Assembly: GCA_002898955.1 (NCBI GenBank)
Contig: BEIP01000077.1
Span: 1 to 6,720 of the forward strand
Direction: 5' to 3'
Length of the DNA: 6,720 nucleotides
DNA from: a bacterium HR39
GTDB lineage: Bacteria; Pseudomonadota; Alphaproteobacteria; Geminicoccales; Geminicoccaceae
This document shows, one piece after another, positions 1 through 5,710 of this stretch. Within the stretch, counting starts at the first letter, position 1; each line of letters starts with the position of its first letter. The translations under genes were made by a program, and so were the position numbers. Under the pieces are notes generated by a model. That model did not search any database and was not told where the DNA came from. It saw only the letters and a list, made by a program, of their open reading frames with translations.

Positions 1-775
1 GCGTGGACGCGTCGCGCTGGTCACCGGCTCGACCAGCGGCATCGGGCTCGCCATCGCCCGGGCGCTGGCCCGCGAGGGCGCCGACGTGGCCCTCAACGGC
101 TTCGGCGAGCCGGAGCGGATCGCCGCCCTGGTGGAGGAGATGCGGGCACGCGGAGTGCGGGCGGAGCACTTCGCGGCCGATCTCGCCGACCCCGCGCAGA
201 TCGCGCGCATGATGGAACGGATCGGGGAGCGGCTGGGGCCGGTGGAGATCCTCGTCAACAACGCCGGCATCCAGCACGTGGCGCCGGTCGAGTCCTTCCC
301 GCCCGAGAAGTGGGATGCGATCCTCGCGGTGAACCTCTCGGCCGCCTTCCACACCATCCGCCTCGCGCTGCCGGCGATGCGCGAGCGCGGCTTCGGGCGC
401 ATCGTCAACATCGCGAGCGCCCACGGTCTGGTGGCCTCGGTGCACAAGGCGGCCTACGTGGCGAGCAAGCACGGCCTCGTCGGGCTCACCAAGGTGGTGG
501 CGCTGGAGACGGCCGGATCCGACATCACCTGCAACGCCATCTGCCCGGGCTGGGTGCGCACGCCGCTCGTGGAGGCCCAGATCGAGGCGCGGGCGAAGGC
601 GGAGGACGTGGACGTCGAGGAGGCGGCGCGCCGGCTGCTGCTCGAGAAGCAGCCCTCGGGGCGCTTCGTCGAGCCGGAGCAGATCGCGGCGCTGTGCGTC
701 TTCCTCTGCTCCCCGGCCGCGCGCGAGATCCGCGGGGCGGCGCTGCCGATCGACGGTGGCTGGACGGCCCAGTAG
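1..775 (+). CDS. bdhA: D-3-hydroxybutyrate dehydrogenase (SDR family), 5' partial
   Basis: This cytosolic enzyme reversibly oxidises D-3-hydroxybutyrate to acetoacetate with NAD+, in polyhydroxybutyrate and ketone-body use. Reading starts in frame at base 2 and 257 residues are visible, ending at a TAG stop. In visible numbering the Rossmann motif TGSTSGIG is at 8-15 and NNAG at 86-89. The catalytic residues are Ser139, Tyr152 and Lys156 (YVASK). Substrate-pocket residues known from the Pseudomonas fragi enzyme (Gln94, His144, Lys152, Trp187, Gln196, Trp257) all appear here with a constant offset of three: Gln91, His141, Lys149, Trp184, Gln193, Trp254. That offset implies only about three residues lie outside the window. 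The segments GIQHVAPVE, IASAHGLVAS and the C-terminal DGGW are hallmarks of this subfamily, so confusion with FabG or other SDRs is unlikely. The gene is intact apart from the window edge. A hairpin and promoter separate it from the next gene, so it is probably transcribed independently. Confidence 0.95.
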   Translation, partial: RGRVALVTGSTSGIGLAIARALAREGADVALNGFGEPERIAALVEEMRARGVRAEHFAADLADPAQIARMMERIGERLGPVEILVNNAGIQHVAPVESFPPEKWDAILAVNLSAAFHTIRLALPAMRERGFGRIVNIASAHGLVASVHKAAYVASKHGLVGLTKVVALETAGSDITCNAICPGWVRTPLVEAQIEARAKAEDVDVEEAARRLLLEKQPSGRFVEPEQIAALCVFLCSPAAREIRGAALPIDGGWTAQ

Positions 776-785
776 CGGGATGCCT

Positions 786-806
786 GCGCGGGACCGCGGT
801 CCGCGC
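786..806. repeat. GC-rich inverted repeat (possible terminator or operator)
   Basis: The core at 791-802 (GGACCGCGGTCC) is a perfect 12-base palindrome. It is extended by 786-789 pairing with 803-806, with one bulged G at 790. It starts ten bases after the dehydrogenase stop codon and ends directly upstream of the proposed -35 element at 807. The RNA hairpin would be very stable, but the bases after it are TTGG, not a T-run. It could therefore be an imperfect intrinsic terminator of the upstream gene or a dimeric regulator site for the downstream operon. The sequence alone does not decide between them. Confidence 0.45.
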
Positions 807-834
807 TTGGAGCGGGGCCGGGGCGGCCTAGAAT
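807..834 (+). promoter_or_regulatory. Candidate sigma70-type promoter of the six-gene operon
   Basis: The -35-like hexamer TTGGAG (807-812) matches the consensus only in its TTG. A 16-base spacer separates it from the -10-like hexamer TAGAAT (829-834), which matches TATAAT at five of six positions. TAGAAT is the most A/T-rich hexamer in the intergenic gap. Transcription would start near 841 and give a leader of about 25 bases before the ATG at 866, with a ribosome binding site well placed inside it. The spacing fits the gap neatly, but the -35 is weak and no experiment supports the call. Confidence 0.5.
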
Positions 835-851
835 CCCGTTCGGAGGGCAGC

Positions 852-856
852 GGGAG
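852..856 (+). promoter_or_regulatory. Ribosome binding site supporting the ATG at 866
   Basis: GGGAG lies nine bases before the ATG at 866. A second in-frame ATG at 917 has a GGAG only about three bases upstream, which is too close to be a good site, so the 866 start is preferred. Confidence 0.55.
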
Positions 857-865
857 CGCCGGTCC

Positions 866-1624
866 ATGCGCTGGTGCCGCGGACCGTGGGACGTGGAGCC
901 GCTCCGGCTGGAGCGGATGGGCTGGCGTGAGCTCGTCGTCGCCTTCTTCACCTGGTACAGCATCCAGGTCTACCTGCTCCTCGCCGTCCTCGGCCTCGCC
1001 CTCGCCTTCCTGTGGACGGAGAATCCGGCCCGCACGCTGCCGGTGGCGCTGCTCGTGGTCGTGCTGTACCCCTTCGTGGAATACGCCATCCACCGCTTCG
1101 TGCTGCACGGGCCGCTCTACCGCCTGCCGGCGCTAGCCAGGGTGTGGAAGCGCATCCACTACGACCACCACCGCGATCCCAACGACCTCAAGGTGCTCTT
1201 CGGTGCCCTCTACACGGTGCTGCCCACCATCGCGGTGATCACCCTGCCCCTGGGGTGGGCGGTGGACGGACCGGCGGGCGCGGCCATGGCCTTCGCCACC
1301 GGCTGCCTCGTCTTCACCTTCTACGAGTTCTGCCACTGCGTGCAGCACCTGCCGGTGAAGCCGAAGAACCGCTGGCTGCGCGCCATCAAGCGGCGCCATC
1401 TCGCCCACCACTTCCACAACGAGCAGGGCAACTTCGGCATCACCGGCAATCTCGTCGACCGGCTGGTCGGGACCTTCTACGATCCGCCGGGTACCTGGCC
1501 ACGCAGTCCCACGGCCCGCAATCTCGGCTACGCCGGCGAGGAGCGACGCCGCTATCCGTGGGTGGCGCGGCTGTCGGGCGAGAGGCCCGAGGATCCGCCG
1601 GCCGCGGGGGAAGGCCGGGCGTGA
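866..1624 (+). CDS. Fatty acid hydroxylase / sterol desaturase-family membrane di-iron enzyme
   Basis: This is a 252-residue integral membrane protein of the fatty acid hydroxylase superfamily, O2-dependent di-iron enzymes that hydroxylate or desaturate lipids at the inner membrane. The histidine boxes are complete: His76-X4-His81 (HRFVLH), His98-X2-His101-His102 (HYDHH), His157-X3-His161, and His178-X2-His181-His182 plus His184 (HLAHHFHN). FGITGN (190-195) follows the last box. Hydrophobic segments lie near 33-50, 58-73, 113-130 and 136-154. The order of the boxes, with DPNDLKVLF after the second and NFGIT after the last, resembles the catalytic domain of Scs7/FA2H ceramide fatty-acid 2-hydroxylases, without their cytochrome b5 domain. 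The substrate is not shown by the sequence; from the neighbours I infer an acyl chain or long-chain base of a complex lipid. It is first in the operon and overlaps the next gene by four bases. Carotenoid or sterol-type substrates remain possible. Confidence 0.88.
   Translation: MRWCRGPWDVEPLRLERMGWRELVVAFFTWYSIQVYLLLAVLGLALAFLWTENPARTLPVALLVVVLYPFVEYAIHRFVLHGPLYRLPALARVWKRIHYDHHRDPNDLKVLFGALYTVLPTIAVITLPLGWAVDGPAGAAMAFATGCLVFTFYEFCHCVQHLPVKPKNRWLRAIKRRHLAHHFHNEQGNFGITGNLVDRLVGTFYDPPGTWPRSPTARNLGYAGEERRRYPWVARLSGERPEDPPAAGEGRA
1611..1614 (+). promoter_or_regulatory. Ribosome binding site deciding the GTG start at 1621
   Basis: AAGG, inside the purine-rich run GGGGGAAGG at 1606-1614, lies six bases before the GTG at 1621. 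The open frame extends far upstream, but that part is only the shifted frame of the hydroxylase gene. The ribosome site, the GTGA overlap with the hydroxylase stop, and the onset of family-like sequence at MSRVVVRPVEGRREL together place the true start here. Confidence 0.6.
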
Positions 1625-2760
1625 GCCGCGTCGTCGTCCGTCCCGTCGAAGGGCGCCGGGAGCTGCGCCTGTTCTTCGAGCTGCCGGCGCGGCTGCACCG
1701 GGACGATCCCGCCTTCGTGCCGCCGCTGGTGCCCGAGCGGCTTCTGCACGTGGACCCGCGCCGCAATCCCTTCTTCCGCCACATCGACATCACTTGGTAT
1801 CTGGCCTTCCGCGACGGCGAGCCGGTGGGGCGGGTGAGCGCCCAGGTGGACCGCAAGCACCTCGCCCGCCACGCCGACGGGGCCGGCTTCTTCGGCTTTC
1901 TCGATGCCGTCGACGATCCGGAGGTCTTCGCCGCGCTGATGGAGACGGTGGAAGAGGACCTGCGTCGGCGCGGGATGGCGCGGGTGCGCGGTCCCTTCGA
2001 CCCCTCCATCAACGACACCTGCGGCCTTCTCGTGGAGGGCTTCGAACACCCGCCGGCCGTGATGATGGGCCACGCCCGGCCCTGGTACCGGATCCGTCTC
2101 GAAGCCCTCGGCTACCGCAGGGAGAAGGACCTGATCGCCTACCGGCACTCCGTCCAGCAGGACTGGCCGCCGGCCGCCCGCCGCATGCTGGAACGCATCC
2201 GCCGCATCTCCGGCCTCTCCTTCCGCCCGCTCGAGATGCGGCGCTATCGCGAGGAGATCCGGCTTCTGGTGGACATCTTCAACGACGCCTGGGCGGAGAA
2301 CTGGGGCTTCGTGCCCTTCGATGCCGAGGAAGCCGAACACCTCGCCACCATGATCCGGCCGCTGGTCACGGCCCGCAGCTTCTGCATCGGCGAGGTGGAC
2401 GGCGAGCCGGCCGCCATGGCGGTGGGCCTGCCCGACTTCAACGAGATGATCCGCGATCTCGGCGGGCGGCTGCTGCCGCTGGGATGGGCGAAGCTCGCCG
2501 GGCGCCTCCTCTTCGGCCGGCCCCGCCGCGGACGCATGCCGCTCATGGGCGTGCGCCGCAGCTTCCACGGCACTCCGAAGGGCGCGGCGCTGGCGCTGGG
2601 CGTGGTGGAGCGGGTCTGGGAGTACCACCGCGGCCGCGGCATGCGCTGGGCCGAACTCTCCTGGGTGCTGGAGGACAACCGTCCCATGCGCCAGATGATC
2701 GAAATCCTCGGGGGCGTGCCCTACAAGCGCTACCGCATCTACGGAAGGGAGCTGGCATGA
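1621..2760 (+). CDS. GNAT-fold N-acyltransferase, YghO / bacterial ceramide synthase-like
   Basis: The protein has 379 residues and begins at GTG. It is a soluble protein of a widespread proteobacterial family usually annotated N-acetyltransferase or hypothetical. Conserved stretches I recognise are GNPFF-like RNPFF (48-52), GFFGFLDAVDDPEV (89-102), RGPFDPSINDTCGLLVEGF (123-141), MMGHARPWY (148-156), NDAWAENWGFVPF (221-233) and the C-terminal EDNRPMRQMIEILGG (351-365) followed by YKRYRIY (368-374). The C-terminal half (about 210-379) has the look of a GNAT acyl-CoA-binding fold. From memory, the Caulobacter bacterial ceramide synthase, which N-acylates a sphingoid base, belongs to this YghO-like group; I could not check this. 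The flanking lipid hydroxylase and LptFG-like permeases fit a lipid acyltransferase role. The family is broad, however, and other amine substrates cannot be excluded. Its stop overlaps the next ATG by four bases. Confidence 0.8.
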   Translation: MSRVVVRPVEGRRELRLFFELPARLHRDDPAFVPPLVPERLLHVDPRRNPFFRHIDITWYLAFRDGEPVGRVSAQVDRKHLARHADGAGFFGFLDAVDDPEVFAALMETVEEDLRRRGMARVRGPFDPSINDTCGLLVEGFEHPPAVMMGHARPWYRIRLEALGYRREKDLIAYRHSVQQDWPPAARRMLERIRRISGLSFRPLEMRRYREEIRLLVDIFNDAWAENWGFVPFDAEEAEHLATMIRPLVTARSFCIGEVDGEPAAMAVGLPDFNEMIRDLGGRLLPLGWAKLAGRLLFGRPRRGRMPLMGVRRSFHGTPKGAALALGVVERVWEYHRGRGMRWAELSWVLEDNRPMRQMIEILGGVPYKRYRIYGRELA

Positions 2761-3566
2761 GCGGGCCGGTCCCGGCTCTGGTGCTGGCCGGAAGCCGCCG
2801 CGGCGAGGCCGACGCCGTGGCGCGGGCCGCCGGTGTGCCCCACAGGGCCCTCGCCCCGGTGGGCGGGCGGGCCATGCTCGCCCGCGTGCTGGACGCGCTC
2901 GCGGCCGAGCCGCGCATCGACGGCGTGCTGGTGAGCACCGACCGGCCGGACCTGCTCGCCGCCCATCCCGACATCGCCCCCCTCCTCGAAGGCGGCCGCG
3001 TGCGGCTGCTCGAAAGCCGCGAGAGCCTCTCCGCCTCGGTGCTGGATGCGCTGGAGCGCACCGGCCTGCCGCTGCTCGTCACCACCGCCGACCATGCACT
3101 CCTCGATTCCCGCACCCTCGCGCGCTTCCTCGACGGTGCGGAGCGGGCGGACGGCGATCTCGCCTTCGCCGTGGTGCCGCGCTCGCTGTTCCTGCGCCGC
3201 TTTCCGGGAAGCCGGCGCACCTGGTGGCGCTTCCGCGAGGACGGCTATTCCGGCGCCAACCTCTTCCTGCTGCGCGGAGCGGCGGCGCGGCGCATGGTGG
3301 AGCGCTGGCGCAGAATCGAGCGCGAGCGCAAGCGGCCGTGGCGGATCGTCGTGGCCTTGGGCCCGCACCTGCTGCTCGCCTATCTGCTGCGCCGGCTCAC
3401 CCTCGCGCGGGCGGTCGCCGCGCTCTCCCGCCGCCTCGGGGTGGAGATCCGGCCGGTGGTGCTGGATGTGCCCGAGGCCGCGGTGGATGTGGACCGGCCC
3501 GAGGACCTGCGCCTCGCCGAATCCGTCCTCGCCGCCCGGTCAGCGGCGCCGCAGGGAGCGGCCTGA
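2757..3566 (+). CDS. MobA-like nucleotidyltransferase (NTP transferase domain)
   Basis: This 269-residue protein has a GT-A/MobA-like nucleotidyltransferase fold, a group that couples an NTP to a phosphorylated small molecule or carries out related transfers. The nucleotide-binding N-terminus is LVLAGSRRG (8-16) and continues into PVGGRAML (34-41). A metal-binding aspartate is expected at Asp112 in TTADHALLD (109-117). GANLFLL (166-172) and VDVDRPEDL (243-251) supply the later core motifs. In many relatives a lysine precedes the ALxPVGG segment; here the residue is Arg30. A hydrophobic, basic segment (about 193-228, with HLLLAYLLRRL at 204-214) may be an amphipathic membrane-contacting helix. 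The ATG at 2757 overlaps the previous stop (ATGA), and GGGAG at 2747-2751 is five bases upstream. The substrate is unknown. Next to a phosphoesterase and lipid export genes, activation of a polar head group (for example as a CDP- or GDP-derivative) is a reasonable inference. Confidence 0.8.
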   Translation: MSGPVPALVLAGSRRGEADAVARAAGVPHRALAPVGGRAMLARVLDALAAEPRIDGVLVSTDRPDLLAAHPDIAPLLEGGRVRLLESRESLSASVLDALERTGLPLLVTTADHALLDSRTLARFLDGAERADGDLAFAVVPRSLFLRRFPGSRRTWWRFREDGYSGANLFLLRGAAARRMVERWRRIERERKRPWRIVVALGPHLLLAYLLRRLTLARAVAALSRRLGVEIRPVVLDVPEAAVDVDRPEDLRLAESVLAARSAAPQGAA

Positions 3567-3569
3567 GGC

Positions 3570-4511
3570 ATGGAGATCGCCTTCCTCACCGACCTGCACC
3601 TGCCGCTTCCCGCCGGCGGCCCGGCGGCGCTGCTCCGCCTGCCGTGGACCTTCGGCCCGCGGGCGTTCGCGAACAAGCGCGCTTCCGGCCTGCTCTCCTG
3701 GGCGCTGCGGCGAAGCCGCCGCCACCGCCACGAGGTGCTGGATGCGGTGCTGGCCGACATCGCGCGCGATCCGCCCGATCTGATCCTCGTGGGCGGTGAT
3801 CTGTGCAATCTCGCCCTGCCGGAGGAGTTCGAGGCCGCCCGCGAGCTGCTGGAGCGCCTCGACGGGATCGCGCCGGTGCGGCTCGTTCCCGGCAACCACG
3901 ACGCCTACGTCCCCGGGGCGCTGGAGACTTACGGCCGTCTCTGGGCGCCGTGGACGGAGGGGCGGGTTGTGCGCGACGACTGGCCGTGGCTGTGCGATCT
4001 GCCGCAGTACGGCGTGGCGGTGATCGGCCTCTCCACCGCCGTTCCGCGTCCCTGGGGCGATGCCGGCGGCGAGATCGGCGAGGCCCAGCTCCGGCGGCTG
4101 GAGGAGGCGCTCGCGGCCTTCGCGGGAGAGCGCCTTCGCGTCGTGCTGCTCCACCATCCGCCCCACGAGCGCACGAGCGCGCACAAGCGGCTCGCCGACC
4201 GGCGCGCGCTGCTGGATCTTCTCGCCCGCCGCGGCGCCGAGCTCGTGCTCTGCGGCCACCTCCACCGGCTGGAGACGGACGGCCTGCCCGGCCCCGACGG
4301 GCCGGTCCCGCTCCTCCAGGGCCCCTCCGCCTCGCAGCTGGATGAACGGCGCCCCGGCGGCTATCTGCGGCTTCGCCTCGCGGCCGCGCCGCGCCGCCTC
4401 GTGGTGGAGCCGCGGCTGTTCCGCGACGGCGCGCTGCGCGCGGAAGGGCCGTTCACGCCGGGGCCGCCCGCCGCGGCGGCCGCCCGTACGGCGGAGGTGG
4501 CTGCACCTTGA
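3570..4511 (+). CDS. Calcineurin-like metallophosphoesterase
   Basis: This 313-residue protein belongs to the binuclear metal phosphoesterase superfamily, which hydrolyses phosphomono- or diesters. All core motifs are present: Asp8-X-His10 (TDLHL), Gly-Gly-Asp77 (VGGDL), Gly-Asn109-His110-Asp111, His195-His196 (LLHHPP), and Gly229-His230-X-His232 (CGHLH). Between the first two blocks lies a basic, aromatic insert (about 22-54, with FANKR and a run of Arg) that could face membrane lipid. The C-terminus (296-313) is an Ala/Pro-rich tail without obvious structure. The motif set is closer to CpdA-type class III enzymes than to LpxH, and the operon argues for a lipid or lipid-head-group phosphoester rather than a cyclic nucleotide; that part is inference. 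The ATG lies three bases after the preceding stop, with GGGAG at 3554-3558 as a likely ribosome site. The stop overlaps the next gene's TTG start. No signal peptide is seen, so the protein is cytosolic. Confidence 0.87.
   Translation: MEIAFLTDLHLPLPAGGPAALLRLPWTFGPRAFANKRASGLLSWALRRSRRHRHEVLDAVLADIARDPPDLILVGGDLCNLALPEEFEAARELLERLDGIAPVRLVPGNHDAYVPGALETYGRLWAPWTEGRVVRDDWPWLCDLPQYGVAVIGLSTAVPRPWGDAGGEIGEAQLRRLEEALAAFAGERLRVVLLHHPPHERTSAHKRLADRRALLDLLARRGAELVLCGHLHRLETDGLPGPDGPVPLLQGPSASQLDERRPGGYLRLRLAAAPRRLVVEPRLFRDGALRAEGPFTPGPPAAAAARTAEVAAP
4493..4497 (+). promoter_or_regulatory. Strong ribosome binding site for the TTG start at 4508
   Basis: GGAGG, extended to GGAGGTG through 4499, is the best Shine-Dalgarno match in the window. 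It sits ten bases before the TTG at 4508. With the TTGA overlap of the phosphoesterase stop, it fixes a rare TTG start for the first permease gene and implies efficient initiation despite the poor start codon. Confidence 0.75.
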
Positions 4512-5710
4512 GCGTCCTCGCCCGCTACGTGGTGCGCGAGACCCTCGCTCCCATGTGGGGGGCCGTGCTGGTCTCGCTGCTGGTGCTGCTGGCCGAGCGC
4601 ACGCTGCGGCTGGTCGACATGGTGGTCGACTGGCGCGGCAGCCTGTCGCTGCTGGTGGAGATGCTGGGCTTCCTCGTGCCCCACTACATGGGCGTCGCGC
4701 TGCCCGCCGCCTTCTTCCTCGGCCTGTTCATCGCCACCGGCCGCCTCGCCCGCGACCGCGAGCTGGACGCCATGCAGGCCGGCGGGGTGAGCCTGTGGAC
4801 CTACGCGCGTCCGCTGGTGTGGACCGGGGTGGTGCTGGCGCTCGTGCACCTGCTGCTGGTGGGCTGGCTGCAGCCCTACGGCCGCTATGGCTACCGCGCC
4901 GCCACCTACACGCTGACCAACGTCTCCTTCCAGGTGCTGCTGGAGCCGCAGGTGTTCACCACCCTGGAGCGGACCACCTGGTACGTGGCGACCCTGGACG
5001 ACGCCCGCGAGCGCTTCACCGGCCTCTTCCTCCACAGCGAGAGCGAGAACGGCGATTCGCTGGTGATCACGGCGAAGCGCGGACGGATCGTGGTCGAGGG
5101 CCTGACGCAGCCCACCCTGCTCGAGCTGGAGGACGGCGTCCAGCAGATCCTGCCCGCCGCCCGCACCCTGCGCCGCGGCGAGGACGTGCCGGCGGCGCTC
5201 ACCCTCCGCTTCCGCCACTTCACGAGCGACCTGCGCGGCGAGCGGCCCCTCGCCTTCCGCCCGCGCGGGGCGGACGAGCGCGAGCTGACCCTGGACGAGC
5301 TCTACGCCCTGCGGAACGCGGGGCGCGGCGACATCGAGGTCCGCGAGGTGCGCGCAGAGCTGCTCGGGCGGCTCGTGCGCTCCCTCTCCATCCCCTTCCT
5401 GCCGCTGTTCGTGGCGCCCCTCGCCGTCGGCCGCATGCGCGGGCGCCGCTCCTACGGGTTCGTCGTCGGGCTGGTGCTGCTCGTGGGCTATCACCAGCTC
5501 CTCAAGACCCTGGAGAGCCTCGCCGACGACGGCGTGCTGGATCCCCTCGCGGCGCTGGTGCCGGCCTTCCTCGCCTTCGCCGTCGGCAGCACGTGGATGT
5601 TCGTGCGGCGGGTGCGGATGGTGCCGGACCCGGCCCGCGGCGCCGCGCTGGATCGGCTCTACGAGGCGCTGCGCCGGCGCCTGCTTGCCGGGGTGGGGGC
5701 CCGCACATGA
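4508..5710 (+). CDS. LptF-like permease (YjgP/YjgQ family)
   Basis: This 400-residue inner-membrane protein belongs to the LptF/LptG family. In the classical system, LptF and LptG with the LptB ATPase extract LPS from the outer leaflet of the inner membrane and feed it to the periplasmic bridge. Three N-terminal membrane segments (about 16-38, 54-78, 102-122) are followed by a periplasmic beta-jellyroll-like region (about 125-285) and three C-terminal segments (about 293-308, 316-333, 348-366), the standard topology. The cytoplasmic coupling motif RELDAMQAGGV (84-94) follows the second segment, and LLGRLVRSLSIPFLPL (285-300) leads into the fourth. Translation starts at TTG, and no ATG would keep the conserved N-terminal helix. 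The gene overlaps the phosphoesterase stop (TTGA) and the partner permease start (ATGA). Its linkage to lipid enzymes rather than to the usual lpt or pepA neighbours suggests a dedicated paralogue for another lipid. No LptB-like ATPase is in the window. Confidence 0.88.
   Translation: MSVLARYVVRETLAPMWGAVLVSLLVLLAERTLRLVDMVVDWRGSLSLLVEMLGFLVPHYMGVALPAAFFLGLFIATGRLARDRELDAMQAGGVSLWTYARPLVWTGVVLALVHLLLVGWLQPYGRYGYRAATYTLTNVSFQVLLEPQVFTTLERTTWYVATLDDARERFTGLFLHSESENGDSLVITAKRGRIVVEGLTQPTLLELEDGVQQILPAARTLRRGEDVPAALTLRFRHFTSDLRGERPLAFRPRGADERELTLDELYALRNAGRGDIEVREVRAELLGRLVRSLSIPFLPLFVAPLAVGRMRGRRSYGFVVGLVLLVGYHQLLKTLESLADDGVLDPLAALVPAFLAFAVGSTWMFVRRVRMVPDPARGAALDRLYEALRRRLLAGVGART

Noticed and set aside
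86..775. A dehydrogenase start at the GTG at 86
   Set aside because: The frame stays open to base 2 and encodes the essential Rossmann motif TGSTSGIG upstream of 86, so the gene begins before the window.
1012..1620. Upstream extension of the acyltransferase frame
   Set aside because: It overlaps the hydroxylase completely, its sequence is Arg/Pro/Ala/His-rich noise, and a GTG with a ribosome site at 1621 gives a family-like N-terminus and a standard 4-base overlap.
1552..2628. Minus-strand open frame of 358 codons opposite the acyltransferase
   Set aside because: It has the antisense composition typical of GC-rich DNA and no recognisable family. The + strand gene has several conserved blocks.
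3570..4511. Assignment of the metallophosphoesterase as LpxH (UDP-2,3-diacylglucosamine hydrolase)
   Set aside because: Only generic superfamily motifs are shared. The protein is longer than usual LpxH and has the CGHLH and PGNHD pattern of CpdA-like enzymes.
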